From Dimorphilus gyrociliatus (lineage: Eukaryota > Annelida > Polychaeta > Dinophilidae), in the NCBI GenBank assembly GCA_904063045.1, contig CAJFCJ010000016.1, forward strand, positions 806,001-870,000: 64,000 bases of DNA. The letters are read 5' to 3'. Below the pieces are notes generated by a model that was not told where the DNA came from, searched no databases, and worked only from the letters and a program-made list of their open reading frames with translations. This document shows, in pieces, positions 1 to 12,304 of the stretch (positions are counted from its first letter, which is position 1; each line of letters begins with the position of its first letter). Both the position numbers and the translations under genes were made by a program.

Positions 1-538
1 GTCTATAGGACTACGTTTTCTCTATTGAACTATTAGAAACATTAATATGGGGAAGGATACATAGATGATATTAGTAATAATTGAATATATTAGAATATAT
101 AGCAAAAAAAGAGAGTTATGTACAATGAATAAATAGTACCTTGACAATTAAAGGTGATATTAGTTATTGATATTATTACCAAGTATAACGTATTTAGTTA
201 AATAAATCAATAAAATAATACTTTTTTTATTTATCATTGAAAAGATAAAGAAATATATAGAAAAAAAGAAATTTCTATTTCTTATCTTGCTTTTTCAATG
301 AACATATTCAATTAATCTTTAATATACTCTACATACTTTAAATATTATTATATCCCTTATTAGCATAATTTATGAATAATTAACTCTTTAATTAATTCAT
401 TTTTTCTTTTATTTATTTGCTACGGTGTAATGTTTAATTGTGCAATCTATACTACTATATTTATATCTGTAATATTCAATTGATACAGATAGTAGTAATA
501 AGGGTATAGGTTTGTTATAAGTACAAGTATACACATAC

Positions 539-576
<38 letters not shown>

Positions 577-601
577 CGTGTGAAAAGAGTCTATCAACAT
601 T
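1..601. other. AT-rich non-coding flank
   Basis: No coding exon or RNA gene is recognised here. The sequence is very AT-rich and holds a (TA)n then (TG)n microsatellite at about 539-580. It may be the upstream region of the MyRIP-like gene, whose tentative first exon starts at 602. Confidence 0.5.
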
Positions 602-3600
602 ATGTCTGATAATAAGCCCGTACAAGATCCATCTAATACTGAAAAATGTTATATATAGTATATTAACACTATATAAAAAGAAACGATTGTAGAGAGGGGC
701 AGAGAGAGTAAGAGTTAAAAAAATGGTTCAGAGAATACTGTTTTTAAAGCCAACTTTACCATATGACGGCTCATATACTGGTTCAAGTTTTATATATACT
801 GTATATACTGTATATAGCATACAGGAAAAAGTCATATATTAAATATAATATCGTCAAAGCCCATTCTGTAAACTATTTAAGCTATATTACATTGGCCTAT
901 TTTCACAATTGGTATCTATTTGAGTTGTTTATTAACCTCTTCTAAATGAAAAAAAAATGTCTATGTAATTAATGTTAATAGGGAAATGAACATGGCATAT
1001 GTTACTTTACACATAGTTTGTGAAACTATTTTGGTTTATAGGCCTATCTCTTTATAATTGACAATACTATTTCGCTTTTTATATCTTTATACTTTATAGT
1101 ATGAAAAAAGTTAAGTTTGAAAAAAAAAATTGAATAAAAATTCTTTTATATCAAAGAAAGAAAAAAAATGAAAAGAAAAAGAAACTAGTATTTTCTTTAG
1201 ATTTTTTTCTTTCTTTTTTTAACTCCCTCTCTTTCTCTCTCTTCTGTTTTCTTACTCTGGAAAGTATTATGACTCTTTCTGTTATTTTCCTTTTACTATT
1301 AATTGTTTATTCTATGAATGTTGTTAAAAATAAAAATGTATACAGTGACAGATGGATGTAAAATTATCCAATATATACGTATATTGAGTATAAAGCTTCT
1401 GACGTAATATCATATTTAATACAATATTAAATGGGAATGGGAGGACATGTGTATTTGTGTGGGTGGGGTAAATTGGCTGATATAGATTCGATTTATAAAA
1501 AGGAAACATGCAAACATTAACAAGTATTGAATAGTTTATAGATTTTCTCTTTTTAAACATAGACAAAAAGAAGTTGAAATTACAAAAGAAAGTTCAAGAG
1601 CGGAAATCTTAGCTCAACAACCAAACTTTAACGAAAATTGCTGTATGAAATGCTGTAAAAAGCTAGTATTATTTATTTAATAAATTAATATATACTGTAT
1701 ATAATAATAATAATATTAATAATAATTTCTCTCTATTCAAAAACAAAATGCAGGTTTATTATTCTCTTTAATCCTAAAGTTAAATGCTCTTCCTGCGAAT
1801 TCAATTATTGTAAAAGTTGTTGCATTTTCATTAAAAAGAAATCTGCATACATATGCAAAACTTGTGATAATGACAAACAGTTAAGTGCCTCCACCTGTTC
1901 GTGGTTTTACGACGGTGTTAAAAAGAAGTAAGTTTTGTACTAAACTTTTATAAAACATGCTATATACAGTATAATTATTCGTCTTTAATAGATTTAGAAG
2001 ATTTGGTAGTGCTAAAATAGTGAGAACTTTAATACAAGCTCGTTCACTGTCCGATGAAGAAGGTATATATAAATACAGTATATATATATACAGTATATTA
2101 GTGTATATAGGTATATAGTCTATTCAAAAAATGACTAATTAGCATATTTTATATAAAAATGTTATTTAATATCATTTTAATTGAAAATGAATGAAATAAA
2201 GAGTAAGAGAAGAGAGAGAGAGAGAGGGAAAAGAGAAATTATGTTTAGATAAGATAAAAAGAAAATATACTATAAATTCTCTTCTCTTATTATTTTATTA
2301 CCATTTGAACTCTATAATCGATTTTTTAAAACATGTCAAGTTTTTTTTATTAAGAAAGCTATAAAAAATAAGATATTTAGCATATTTTTTTATATTAGGC
2401 CTATATTTAACTATTTTTTTCTTTCTTCTTTAACATTGCTATCTATTTATCTATTTATCATATTACTTTGTTCTATAGCTTTTTTTTTTCTCTTTTTCAC
2501 GTTACTCTCTTGATTCCTCGTTACTCTCTCTTTATCACTTTATCGCTATTTCTTCGCATGAGCATGCTATAACTGTGTTTTTAGTTAAACGTCTTCTTTA
2601 TCGCATTTTGTCCAGATTGCCAACGACATGCTAGTGACGACGAAAGACAGCGGCCAAGATATGGGCCTACAACAAGCGTTCAAGGTTTATTCGATAAAAT
2701 GATATATTTGAAGCATTCAGGTAGCCGATATGAGTGTAGTGATTACCATTTTCATTCTAGTATTCCTTTCAATTTTTGCGGTGATTCTAATTGTCTTTCG
2801 TGTGAAAAAAATTAGAGTAGTTGGTTGGTTATTTTATAAACGAAGGGATGATTTATACTTTCATTTTCTATATTTGATTTTATATATTGGTGACCTCAAT
2901 TGCTAAAAGGAAAGGCAACAGTATGCCTTTTTTATATATAATTAAATAAATAATATTCATATCTTCATTCAAGTCAACTCGATTACAATTTAACCTTTAA
3001 AGCAAAACAGAAGTAAAATTCAAGTTTTATCATCAAATTATATGAAACTATATTGAAAAATAAATATGAAATGACTTTTTTTCTTTATTATTAAATGATA
3101 TAGAAAAGAGAAAAAGCCATTTTTTTTTGATTTCTTTATCTTATATGATTTATCTGCTACTTGAATGCTAATATAATTCAAACAACTTGAAATAAAAAAT
3201 ATTTAACAACTGTACACTATAGCAGATCTGAAAGAGAGCATCGACACGTTGAGAGAATCGTTACAGTCCGCTGAAAAACGTCTATTCTCCGAATTAGACA
3301 ATGACACCAATGAAGTTCGATCTCTAGAAGTCTGTAAATGTTCAATAGATGACGCCTGCAAAACCTTTCTCCAATCGAACGCTAATTCATCGGCAGCAAG
3401 GCAGGAACTACAACGTCAATTGTGTATATTCGCTGGAGAAGACGAGTTGGACCAAAGCACTTCAGATTACGGTTCGGATATTCGAACGGATTCAAGCGAA
3501 TCTTTAATAAATTCGCTATACAAGCGTTACCGAGAACGTCAAGAGAGGTTTGTTCTTAGGGCTCTGGAGAAATTATATAACGATTGCGTAATCGCACACC

Positions 3601-6600
3601 TGATGAACAGAATCAAGGAAGACGCTAGCACCACGGATTTTCGGTCACTTTCTTCTTTAGAAAGAGACGAATCGGTAAGCGAAGAAATTCAATCAACAGT
3701 CGTTCAACTAAATAGTCAAGTTCCCGACTCCGATCTAACAACCAAGGAGGATATAAGCCATTTGAAGACTATTGATGTGTCTCAACAAAGCCCCAAAAGC
3801 TTCTTGGATCCCTCCGCTGAACAGGATGAAGACGTTGACCTAGAAGAATTAGAATCGTTTTGTTCAGCTAAAGAAACTTCGCTACCTCACTTTAATACAA
3901 CAATTTCAAGTCTAACGGAAACTGATCCTGATTTGCTACAAATGTCATTAATTGACTACGAAGCTTTGGATACTCTCAAAGAACAGAGAGAATTAGAAGA
4001 AAATGGGAAAATAGAAGAAAGGAAAGTTGGAGAAGGAAAAGATGGCGAAGACGAAGAAGAAGAAGAAGAAGAAGATTTTGACATTGACGATGACGTAAAT
4101 ATGGAAGAGGAAGTATCATTGCGTTCAAAACCAGAATATAATTTCCGACCTCCAACTGAAAATGTTTTCAGTCCTTACAAAAATATGAAAAATTCAACAA
4201 TCATTGGCGAAGATAACTTTTTAATGTACACTCCCGAAGGTGACAACTCCCAACAAGAAGTGTTGTCGGACGACGACAACCTTCCAAGCGATATTGATAG
4301 ATTCTCAATAGATAGCGAAGAAGAGGATAAACTAGAGAATTTAGACGAAAGCTATCTGGATTCACCATCCAAAATCGATATAGACGAAGGTTAGTAGAAG
4401 AATTTCTGACAACTTTTGACATATGTAATTTTTATTGCGTGCAATAAATATATTAGGAATTTCAAAAGGATAGAAATACTATACAAGTATATATAAAACA
4501 GGTAGCCCGTGTTTTGTTGTCTCTCCTCCAAAGAAAACGACAATAAATCTGGGAGATATGGCATCAATAACCTGTACAATTGAAGGCTCGTTACCAATTA
4601 CTGTACAATGGTTCTCATCACAAACCCAACTAGAATCGGACGAAAAGTACGAAATTGGCCAAGTTGATAGCGATATTCACTCCTTAGATATTTATAACTG
4701 TAAAGCCATCGATAGTGGAACTTATAGAATATTATTAACCAATGAAAAGGGATCTGCAGAGAAGAAATTTGACGTAATTGTCAAAGAGGATAGTATATCA
4801 GGAGGTTCGTACTCTTCTTTATCTTTAAATGGCTTTGGTAGGTAGGTCGCTAGTACATAGAGTCTATCTAAACAAATAACAGATTAAAATTAAATATAAA
4901 AAGATAATCGATTATCCTTAGAAAATTGAAGAGATTTCATTTTGTGTTCTTTAGGTATGAAGCCTCGTTTAATAGAAGGTTTAAGGAAGACTTATAGCGT
5001 AAGGAGCGGTGACGACGCTTTCTTCTTTTTCTCAATCACAGCTTTTCCAATTCCAAGAGTTGCTTGGTACATCGACTCTCAATTAGTAAATGCAACAAAC
5101 TTTCCAAATGCACAATCCACTAAATATAAAAAAGACTATTCACTCTATATAAAACAAGTAACAAAATCATCGATAATAACAGTAAAAGCGTTTAACTTCT
5201 TAGGAGAAATTGAAAGCAGCTGCTCGTTAAAAGTATTGGATGAAAATGCTAATGAAAATGAATCTATTTATCCATCCGAGGAAGATTTAAATCAAATTGC
5301 ATCGATAATGTCCGATAAAACTGATAAGGTATGTAGAAAGAAAAGAGAAAGAAGCGTACTATTTTTCTCTTTATCGTCGTAAAGTTCAATATATCTCGTA
5401 TATTAGTTTTGAACAGGGAATACTAGAACTTTTACGCTTTGAACGGTATTATTTTGTTGCTTTTTTTTGTATTGAATATCTCCTCGTAGGGAAAATTGAA
5501 TAAATTGGTTGCAAAGTGCAATTCTTTAAGGGAGGAATATAATATGGAATCGAAGTATATGAAAGAATGGGTAACAATAAGCTTATTGAGCTTAAAAATA
5601 AAAATATTCCAGGCCTATAAAGAATGTTTATACATAGTTGAATATTAGTAAATAGAATGCATGATATATATATATATAGATATATATATTAGATGGTATT
5701 ATACGCATCCTATTGTCTTAAATAGATTTTCATGAATATGCTAATTTCCCTTTATTTACATATTTTAAATTAAATTTTACTCTTATCATTCGTGCAGAGG
5801 AACGATGTTGAAAACTTTGAGAATTCAATCAATTCTGTTGATTCTAAACTTGAAAATTTGGATACGGATGTTCAACTGTTAACTCCTCAACCGCAAGATA
5901 GCTTTTTCGATGTTGATTTAGAGCTTAGGAATGTTAATATATGCGTAAGGAGTTTACGAGAAATAAATAAGAAACCTAGATTGTTCAGGCAAATGTCATC
6001 CGCCTTAGACGCTATTCATCAAACTCTTACGGACATTGAAAGGAGCCAGAGCGTAAGGGAAAGACGGTTGAGTGAACCTTCCCAAAATGTTGTATCTCTA
6101 CGCCATCATTTTATTGAGGAAGAGGACATTGAAGATTTTACGGAAAAGGTCGAGTTGTATTTACCGTTCGACGATTATGAAACTCTTTACATTTATAAGC
6201 TGATAGACCGTACGATTTTAAGGCAGGCATTTATTACTGAACGCCAGATGGCGTCCGTAAAAAAAGTTTTAATAGCGCTTCCGAGTTTAAAAGAGAAATT
6301 AGCCATGGAAGATAAGACAATTTTACTACCAGATATATCTGAAATGGATGGAAATTTGGTTCTCAATTGTGGATTGAAACGCGTTAATTCTAAACGTTAC
6401 AAACGTGATTATAATATTAATAGATCAGGTCAAAAAGGTCAACCAGAAGTAAAACCCTTTATAAAAGAGGAAAGTCAAGGTCAAAAAGCTAAAAGTATTC
6501 TCAAGCAACCGAATGATACATTAGCCAAAGCAACTCTTGTCCTAGTCGATGAGAGACCGGAACTAGCCCAGGTAATGTAATAATAAATATCGGAGCGCGT

Positions 6601-7171
6601 GGGTTAACCATAATCATAAGACAATTTAGTAGATTTACAAAAAGTCTTAATACTTTTTCTCTATTTTATTAACAAAACTAACCACCGATTTAATTAACAA
6701 ATAAGTATTAATAGATTAGTTAAGAATTGAATCTAGGTTAGAACGGTAAATACAATCGCAGCTTTAATTAAAAACTTCTCATTAGTATTATAATAATAAC
6801 AACAACAACCCGTGCAAAAGTTAACCTATTATAATGGCAATTTTAATTATAAACCATACGAAAACAAAATACCAAATGTCTAAAAGTTAATTGGTCAACT
6901 ATATTAAATACTGTAATAGTCTTTTTCTTCGGTAAGTCGCATGAATAAAGAAAGCACAATCTGCAAAAGCTATAATTTAATACTTTATTATATACATTTA
7001 CATAAAATTGCGCATGTATTCACAGCTAAAAGCTTTATTGCATATATTTCTTAATATTACATAAAGTTGAATTATTGCTGTAATAGAAGTTTCTTTATAG
7101 TTTTCTTTGTTGTATAGAATCCTGCAAGTAAACCAGAAGAGTCATCTGATTTAAAAGATTCGTTTTGTTGA
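602..7171 (+). CDS. MyRIP/melanophilin (Slac2)-like Rab effector with two Ig-like domains
   Basis: Exons: 602-647 and 1346-1403 (both tentative), 1563-1665, 1754-1927, 1992-2062, 2616-2684, 3226-4389, 4502-4837, 4955-5328, 5490-5570, 5798-6571, 7118-7171; about 1,100 aa. The 1563-2062 exons encode a FYVE_2-type zinc finger: FNENCCMKCC, CSSCEFNYCKSC, YICKTC, WFYDGV, then FRRFGSAKIV. This is the hallmark of MyRIP/melanophilin, effectors that bind Rab27-GTP on organelles and recruit myosin V or VIIa. A long acidic, disordered exon follows, with a Glu run near 4050. Exons 4502-4837 and 4955-5328 look like I-set Ig domains (VQWF, LDIYNCKAIDSGTY; VAWYID). They lack the usual Cys pair, as intracellular Ig domains do. 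The 5798-6571 exon is not recognised. The protein ends KDSFC. An AATAAA lies at 7222. The first two exons agree in phase but only weakly resemble a Rab27-binding helix. The 1665/1754 junction does not keep frame with canonical sites. Confidence 0.8.
4502..5328 (+). other. Two Ig-like (I-set) domains within the MyRIP-like gene
   Basis: The first domain (4502-4837) starts FVVSPPKKTTINLGD. It has the C, W and D-x-G-x-Y core positions, but arginine and isoleucine stand where the second cysteine would be. The second (4955-5328) has VAWYID and the final strand pattern ITVKAFNFLGEI, with phenylalanines in place of the first cysteine. Both are joined in phase to the zinc-finger exons upstream (exon ends G, next exon starts GT), so they appear to belong to one transcript. 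Confidence 0.65.
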
Positions 7172-7662
7172 AAAAGGAAAGAAGAAAATTGAAAACAATA
7201 GAAATAATATATGATAAATATGAATAAAAGTACCAAAATTAACTCTTTCCTATCCTGTGTCTATCTCTTTTTTGTTGTTTTTATACATCGGCCAATAGCT
7301 GTAAAATTTAGCCATATAATATAAAAATATGAATATATACAGTATATCTATAATTTAAATCCTTTTTGTTTTCTAATTAAAATATTAAAAATTAAAAAAA
7401 TATACAAACTATGCAAACGTCAATGTTTCTTCTTCGTGGATATTAAATACAAAGATAAACAATTAAAAATCATTCCAAGCTTTGTTTGTTGTTAATTATT
7501 TTATTAAAAGAATGTTATATTTAATATAAAATTTGTCTATTCAAAAAGAAAAGGTAAAGAAAAAAGGGAAAAATAAACAATTCTATAGGAAATATTTCGA
7601 AAACGAAAATAATTATGCAAATTAGAAACAATATACGAAAGATAAGAAAATTCTTTCTTTTC
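7172..7662. other. Convergent 3' flanks of MyRIP-like and DEPDC1
   Basis: The two genes converge here with 491 bp between stop codons. AATAAA at 7222 fits as the plus-strand poly(A) signal. TTTATT at 7499 reads AATAAA on the minus strand and fits DEPDC1. No coding potential was seen. Confidence 0.6.
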
Positions 7663-10600
7663 TTAATTCCTTAGTCCTTTAAATTTAATTATTGGATTCT
7701 GTAAAAGGCTTTGTTTTAACGTTGGTCTTCCTTTATCATCCAATGGATCTTCATTCTTGAATTTTCTGGCATAGATTTCCGGATAACTTGTCTTGAACTA
7801 TTGAAATATATATATATATATATATAATTATTAAATTGTATATTCGTCTAATCTACCTCTTTCAATCTCTTCTTCTTTTCCTTGTCAGTCATATTTTCAT
7901 TCTTTGTAATAGTATCCAATAGATCACGTAGTGCTTGTTGCGATGAACTTAACTTTTGATTTTCGAATTCTTGAACGGATATTTGACTGCAGTAAACTTT
8001 GTCCGCCCAATCATTTTTCAACTGTAAATTTATGGTTTTTTTTCTCTTTTAATAATTTAACATTTTAATGATCTTCATTTTACATAAAGATTTTTATTAT
8101 CTTCTCTAATTACTCAAAATTATTTTAATGGAAATAATGCAATCACAACATGCTAATACACACTGATATTTATATAAAAAGGAAAATTAATACAAGTTAT
8201 ATATATTGATTCATTCTCTTGATTTTGATAAGCGAAAGAGAGATTAATATTTTGATAAGATTTTTTTCTGTAATATTCTTTTTAGCATGCAAAAAATAGA
8301 AACGAAAAACAAAAAAGTCTATTAATTCAATTTACTTTTGATTGTTTTCCTTGAATTTTTCGTTTCTTTTAAAAAATAAACAAAAAAAAGTTGCTTATCT
8401 TATGATTAAATTAAAGCTGATTTTTTACTATTACTATCATTGTTTTAGACAGAATTTAGCTTGTTTTCTTTTGTTTTTTTTTGTTCTTTTAGCTTTTTTT
8501 TTAAAAAGTCATGCAAAAAAAATCTTACCACAACCGATTCCAAAGACTGAAAACAGTAACATAAATATATAAAAAAAATTCTTCCTTATCATAATCAACT
8601 TTTGCATTTTAAATATATGAAATATATTAATTTTATGGTTGATTTTTGATTTCATTTTTTTAATAAATTCAAATTTGTAAATTCAATTTGGATGGTTCAC
8701 TTCTATGGAATTTTGAAATTGAACATTTTACCTTTGCTCTTCTCAATGAAATGATTCTTTCTTCTATTTGATCTTTTAAAGTTTCTGGGATGGATAAAAC
8801 CGCTTGATAATTATCTAATAATAAAGATACTAAATGGGCGTCTGCTATTTCCAAATCTTCTACTTTCTTCTTCTCTGGCCTTATAATACAAATGGTAAAC
8901 GTAGAAATGACCTAGAAAAAATAAAAAATATAATAATCAATCCGAATCGTGTTGGAAATATATTTTCTACTCACAAAGTCTCTATTAGATTCTCCTGAAA
9001 CAAGTTTGAGTTTGCGATTACTTATCATTTTCGACATTAATCTCAAAAGTAAGTGCAATTTCCTTCTGTTTCCTGGAGGAAGTAATAAAAGTGCTGTTTG
9101 TAACGCTTCAATCATTTTGTTCTTCTTCAACGGAGTAACAATGCCTGTGTTGGATTACATTATGAAAATTAATTAATTATGCTGATGCGAGAAAATGTAA
9201 AAGGGAAAGAAACTTACACGGCGAACTAATGCTTCTGCTTAAAGTTTTACAAGGTTTTTCCGGCGTTTTATAATCTTCGACTTTTAAGTTCGATGCAATT
9301 TCGTTATTTATTTCCTCCTGACAGACGAATACCGAAGTCTTCTTCATATATGGGGGTGGAGGTACATAGGGGGGTGGGCTCGGTTGACGTCGTCTCCAAT
9401 CTTTTTTACTCTCAAGATTATCCAAGTATCTTGGACTCATCCTATAAGGAGCGTGAGAAGTTGGACTAGCAATAGCTTTACTAACAACTGATCTGTAACC
9501 GAAGATGTTAAGGTTAGGAAGGATTTGACACGAACTCCAGAATAAGAAAATACTAACCTAATGTCATTTTCGACGGTTGTCCAATTGTATAGAACATTGC
9601 TTTGATTGCCACGAAGCGTTTCGCAAAATCTTTTATTCTCCCTCACGTCGTTCATCGAATAGAACATTTTATCATCTTTCGGCAAGCAGAGAGATTTCGT
9701 TTCCATCTGCCCAATACTTGTAATAGACGCATATTGGACCGGATAGCGTCTATAACCAGATTCACCGTATCTTCTCGATGGAGTCGGCGGTTCAGCGCAC
9801 AAAGAATCAGATCTAGCGGCACATTGATGCTTTTCAGAGTTTAAGGAAGTGGAAGAAGAAAAAGCTTTCAGTTTCTTCATCATAGAAGTTTTCGCCCTTC
9901 TTTCAGCAGGACGGTAAGGTTTTTCCTCCACTTCCGGAAAAGTTTCAGATGAAGCATTAGAGTCATCAACATGACTGGATTCAGTTGAATTTGAAGAGGT
10001 TAGAAAATCTATTGAGTATTTACATATACGTTGGTTAGTTATAGATTTCTTACAAGAGTCATTCCATTAAAAAATTTACCTTGAATAAAAGCGAAAATTT
10101 CATAAAATTGGCAAGTTAGCAGAGGTTCTTCATGATTATAGAAATAGTCTTTAACAACATTCAAAACATCTCTTTCGAATCCTTCGTAGCTGGGAAGGTC
10201 TTTGTCTACTTTGTCTGGCCAGTGAGCTAAGCATCTCATTGCCGATAATACCCAATGAGGTAATTGATCTAATAGTTACGAGTGGATTAATCATTGTCGT
10301 CCGAAATATATAGTTTAAACGTAAAATCTTACCAGATTTTGGTATATTTGTAACAACACCGTTCTTACTGACATGAGAAACATTATGTATAATATATTCG
10401 GGATTTACGCTGTCAATTTGAATTAAATCTGAGAGTTTATTCAAGCCTAAAACTCTTTGAAGTCTATAAAATAAATATTTTAATGTTAATTAGTTTATAA
10501 TTTAATTAACAAAAAGAAACAATTCTCTAGTACTTATTTATAACCATATTCTTCCAAATTCCATCAGTCTCCTCCTTCGATATTCGTGTACTGCTCATAG

Positions 10601-11486
10601 CAACCAATTCGCATTCCTTTTTCATCTCTTCTTTCTTGGAAGTTTTCTGAGACCTTGTAAGAATTAATAATAAACTTATAGCTAATCTATAGATTATGAT
10701 CAATTTATCATTTGACAAACTAATCATATATCGCACTTAAAAACTAACGATTCATTAATGAATTAATAATAAGTTAATTATTATTTGTAAGTTTACTAAT
10801 AGAAATATCAATAAATTACCTAGATAAAATTGGTAAATTCATTAAACTTGTTCGGCTAGACAAGGGCACTCTGCCACTCTTAGAGGACGATAGATCTTTC
10901 AAGGACTTTCCATTCTCATCCGATATTCCTGTTACTGTATGACGTCTTTGATTTCTTGGTGTTATTTTCAATCTATGAAAATGGTAAATCATTAAACGAG
11001 CTATTATTTAATTTTAATTTCTCACTCATTTACCTGTAGAGTTTGTTATTATCCTCAAATAATTCCTTATTATGCTTTTTACCTCGAACATCTTCAAATA
11101 TATTAGAAGCCTGTAGCTTTCTGAGCAGTTGAACAGCTTGAAATCTTCAAGAAAAACAATAATTAAATTCCTATATTTACCTAATTTCGAGTGGATTAAT
11201 TTACCTGGTTACTCCCGAATATTCATTCTTGTTAGTTAAAAATTGATGAACCCAATCTACAGCCTCAGATGCTACAAAACAATCATCGAAGGTTTTCATA
11301 TGCCTTCTATGTCTTCCTAACTTGATATTTTCATTAAAATTATTTACTATTTCATTCCACTGTTACAAAAATAGAACGCTGTTAGAAAGTTTTATTCGGC
11401 TAAATATTTTTACTTACTAATTGTGTTGCTTTATATGGTCCGATTGGTGTGGAAAGTTGAGTAGTAGACGTAGAAGAAGAAAACAT
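7663..11486 (-). CDS. DEPDC1: DEP domain-containing protein 1 (DEPDC1)
   Basis: Exons in order: 11418-11486, 11205-11359, 11034-11144, 10820-10972, 10534-10653, 10333-10463, 10080-10268, 9558-10008, 9218-9492, 8975-9144, 8732-8911, 7857-8021, 7663-7797. All phases agree and give 767 aa; human DEPDC1 is about 811. The N-terminus (residues 16-105) is a DEP domain: GPYKATQLWNEIV, then GRHRRHMKTFDDCFVASEAV. Residues 203-310 carry the degenerate RhoGAP-like part (LQRVLGLNKLSDLIQID; AHWPD; YEGFERDVLNVVKDYF; EEPLLTCQFYEIF). Residues 551-668 hold the family C-terminal block (LLLPPGNRRKLHLLLRLMSK). Family members act in mitosis, spindle placement and transcriptional repression. The middle exon is Ser/Arg-rich and less conserved. 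The start is the first ATG before the DEP domain. DEPDC1B is the main alternative name; length favours DEPDC1. Confidence 0.93.
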
Positions 11487-11669
11487 TGCTATAAAAAAGA
11501 ATTAAATCTCTAGCCTAAATAAATAGAAATGATTTTTCAGTTTTTTTCAGGATATAAAATTCATAATATGCGTTAAATATGAAACGAAAGCTGATTGGCT
11601 AGTCCTCACCAGTGTGATTGTTAATCCATATAATTAAAACAAATGGTAGCTTCTAGTATTTATATGCTC

Positions 11670-11819
11670 CGCCATTTTGAAAAACCGTTTAAGGAGCACT
11701 TAACTGTGTATGTAAACACGGAGAGCTACTCTGTCAGCTAGGGAATAAAGTAAAATAAAGCAAATAACTTAGTCGAGTTTGGAAAATGGCGCTTATAGAA
11801 ATCTAACCCGCGCCATTTT
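11670..11819. promoter_or_regulatory. Cluster of AAAATGGCG (YY1-like) motifs
   Basis: AAAATGGCG occurs at 11783-11791 on the plus strand, and inverted (CGCCATTTT) at 11670-11678 and 11811-11819. The core matches the AAnATGGCG consensus of YY1/Pho factors. The cluster lies 180-330 bp upstream of the DEPDC1 start codon. Confidence 0.45.
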
Positions 11820-12290
11820 GTTTATTTCTAATTGTCATTGGACTTTAACTTATATCGGCCATGTCGCTAGGTTGTACCGTGCCAGATTGAATTAAGTAAC
11901 TAACTCGGCGAGTAACAACCAGTGAAGACACGATTTATTCTTTAAAAAATTTCAAATTTTGTAATAAAACTAGCTAGAGAATTATCACTGTAAAAATTAT
12001 TTAGTTTGGAGCATATTTTTTACATTTAAGGCTAAATATATGTTCTTGACTTAGTCCTGTTTTGACCAAATGATATATCCAACATGGTGGTATGACGCCG
12101 TTGACTGGGACTATTTCTATTCAAGCATCAGCAGATTCTGTTGCATTTTAAAAAACTAGAACCACTAAAAGTTAGAAAAATCTAATTTTATTAAATTAAT
12201 ATAAAAATTCATCAGAGTTTATATAAATAACTAGTTGTAAAATATGTTACGGAGCGAACTATTTTACAGGCGCAGGACTACACTGCAACA

Positions 12291-12304
12291 GTTGCCCTAG
12301 AAAT
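12291..12304 (+). promoter_or_regulatory. X-box-like RFX binding site
   Basis: GTTGCCCTAGAAAT matches the RFX consensus GTNRCCNTRGNAAC at 13 of 14 positions. It lies upstream of an RFX gene. Confidence 0.4.

Noticed and set aside
1561-1620. Frameshift in the MyRIP-like exon (the +1 frame KKLKLQKKVQERKS looks helical)
   Set aside because: The acceptor at 1562 and the frame leading directly into FNENCC are sufficient; the other frame hits a stop.
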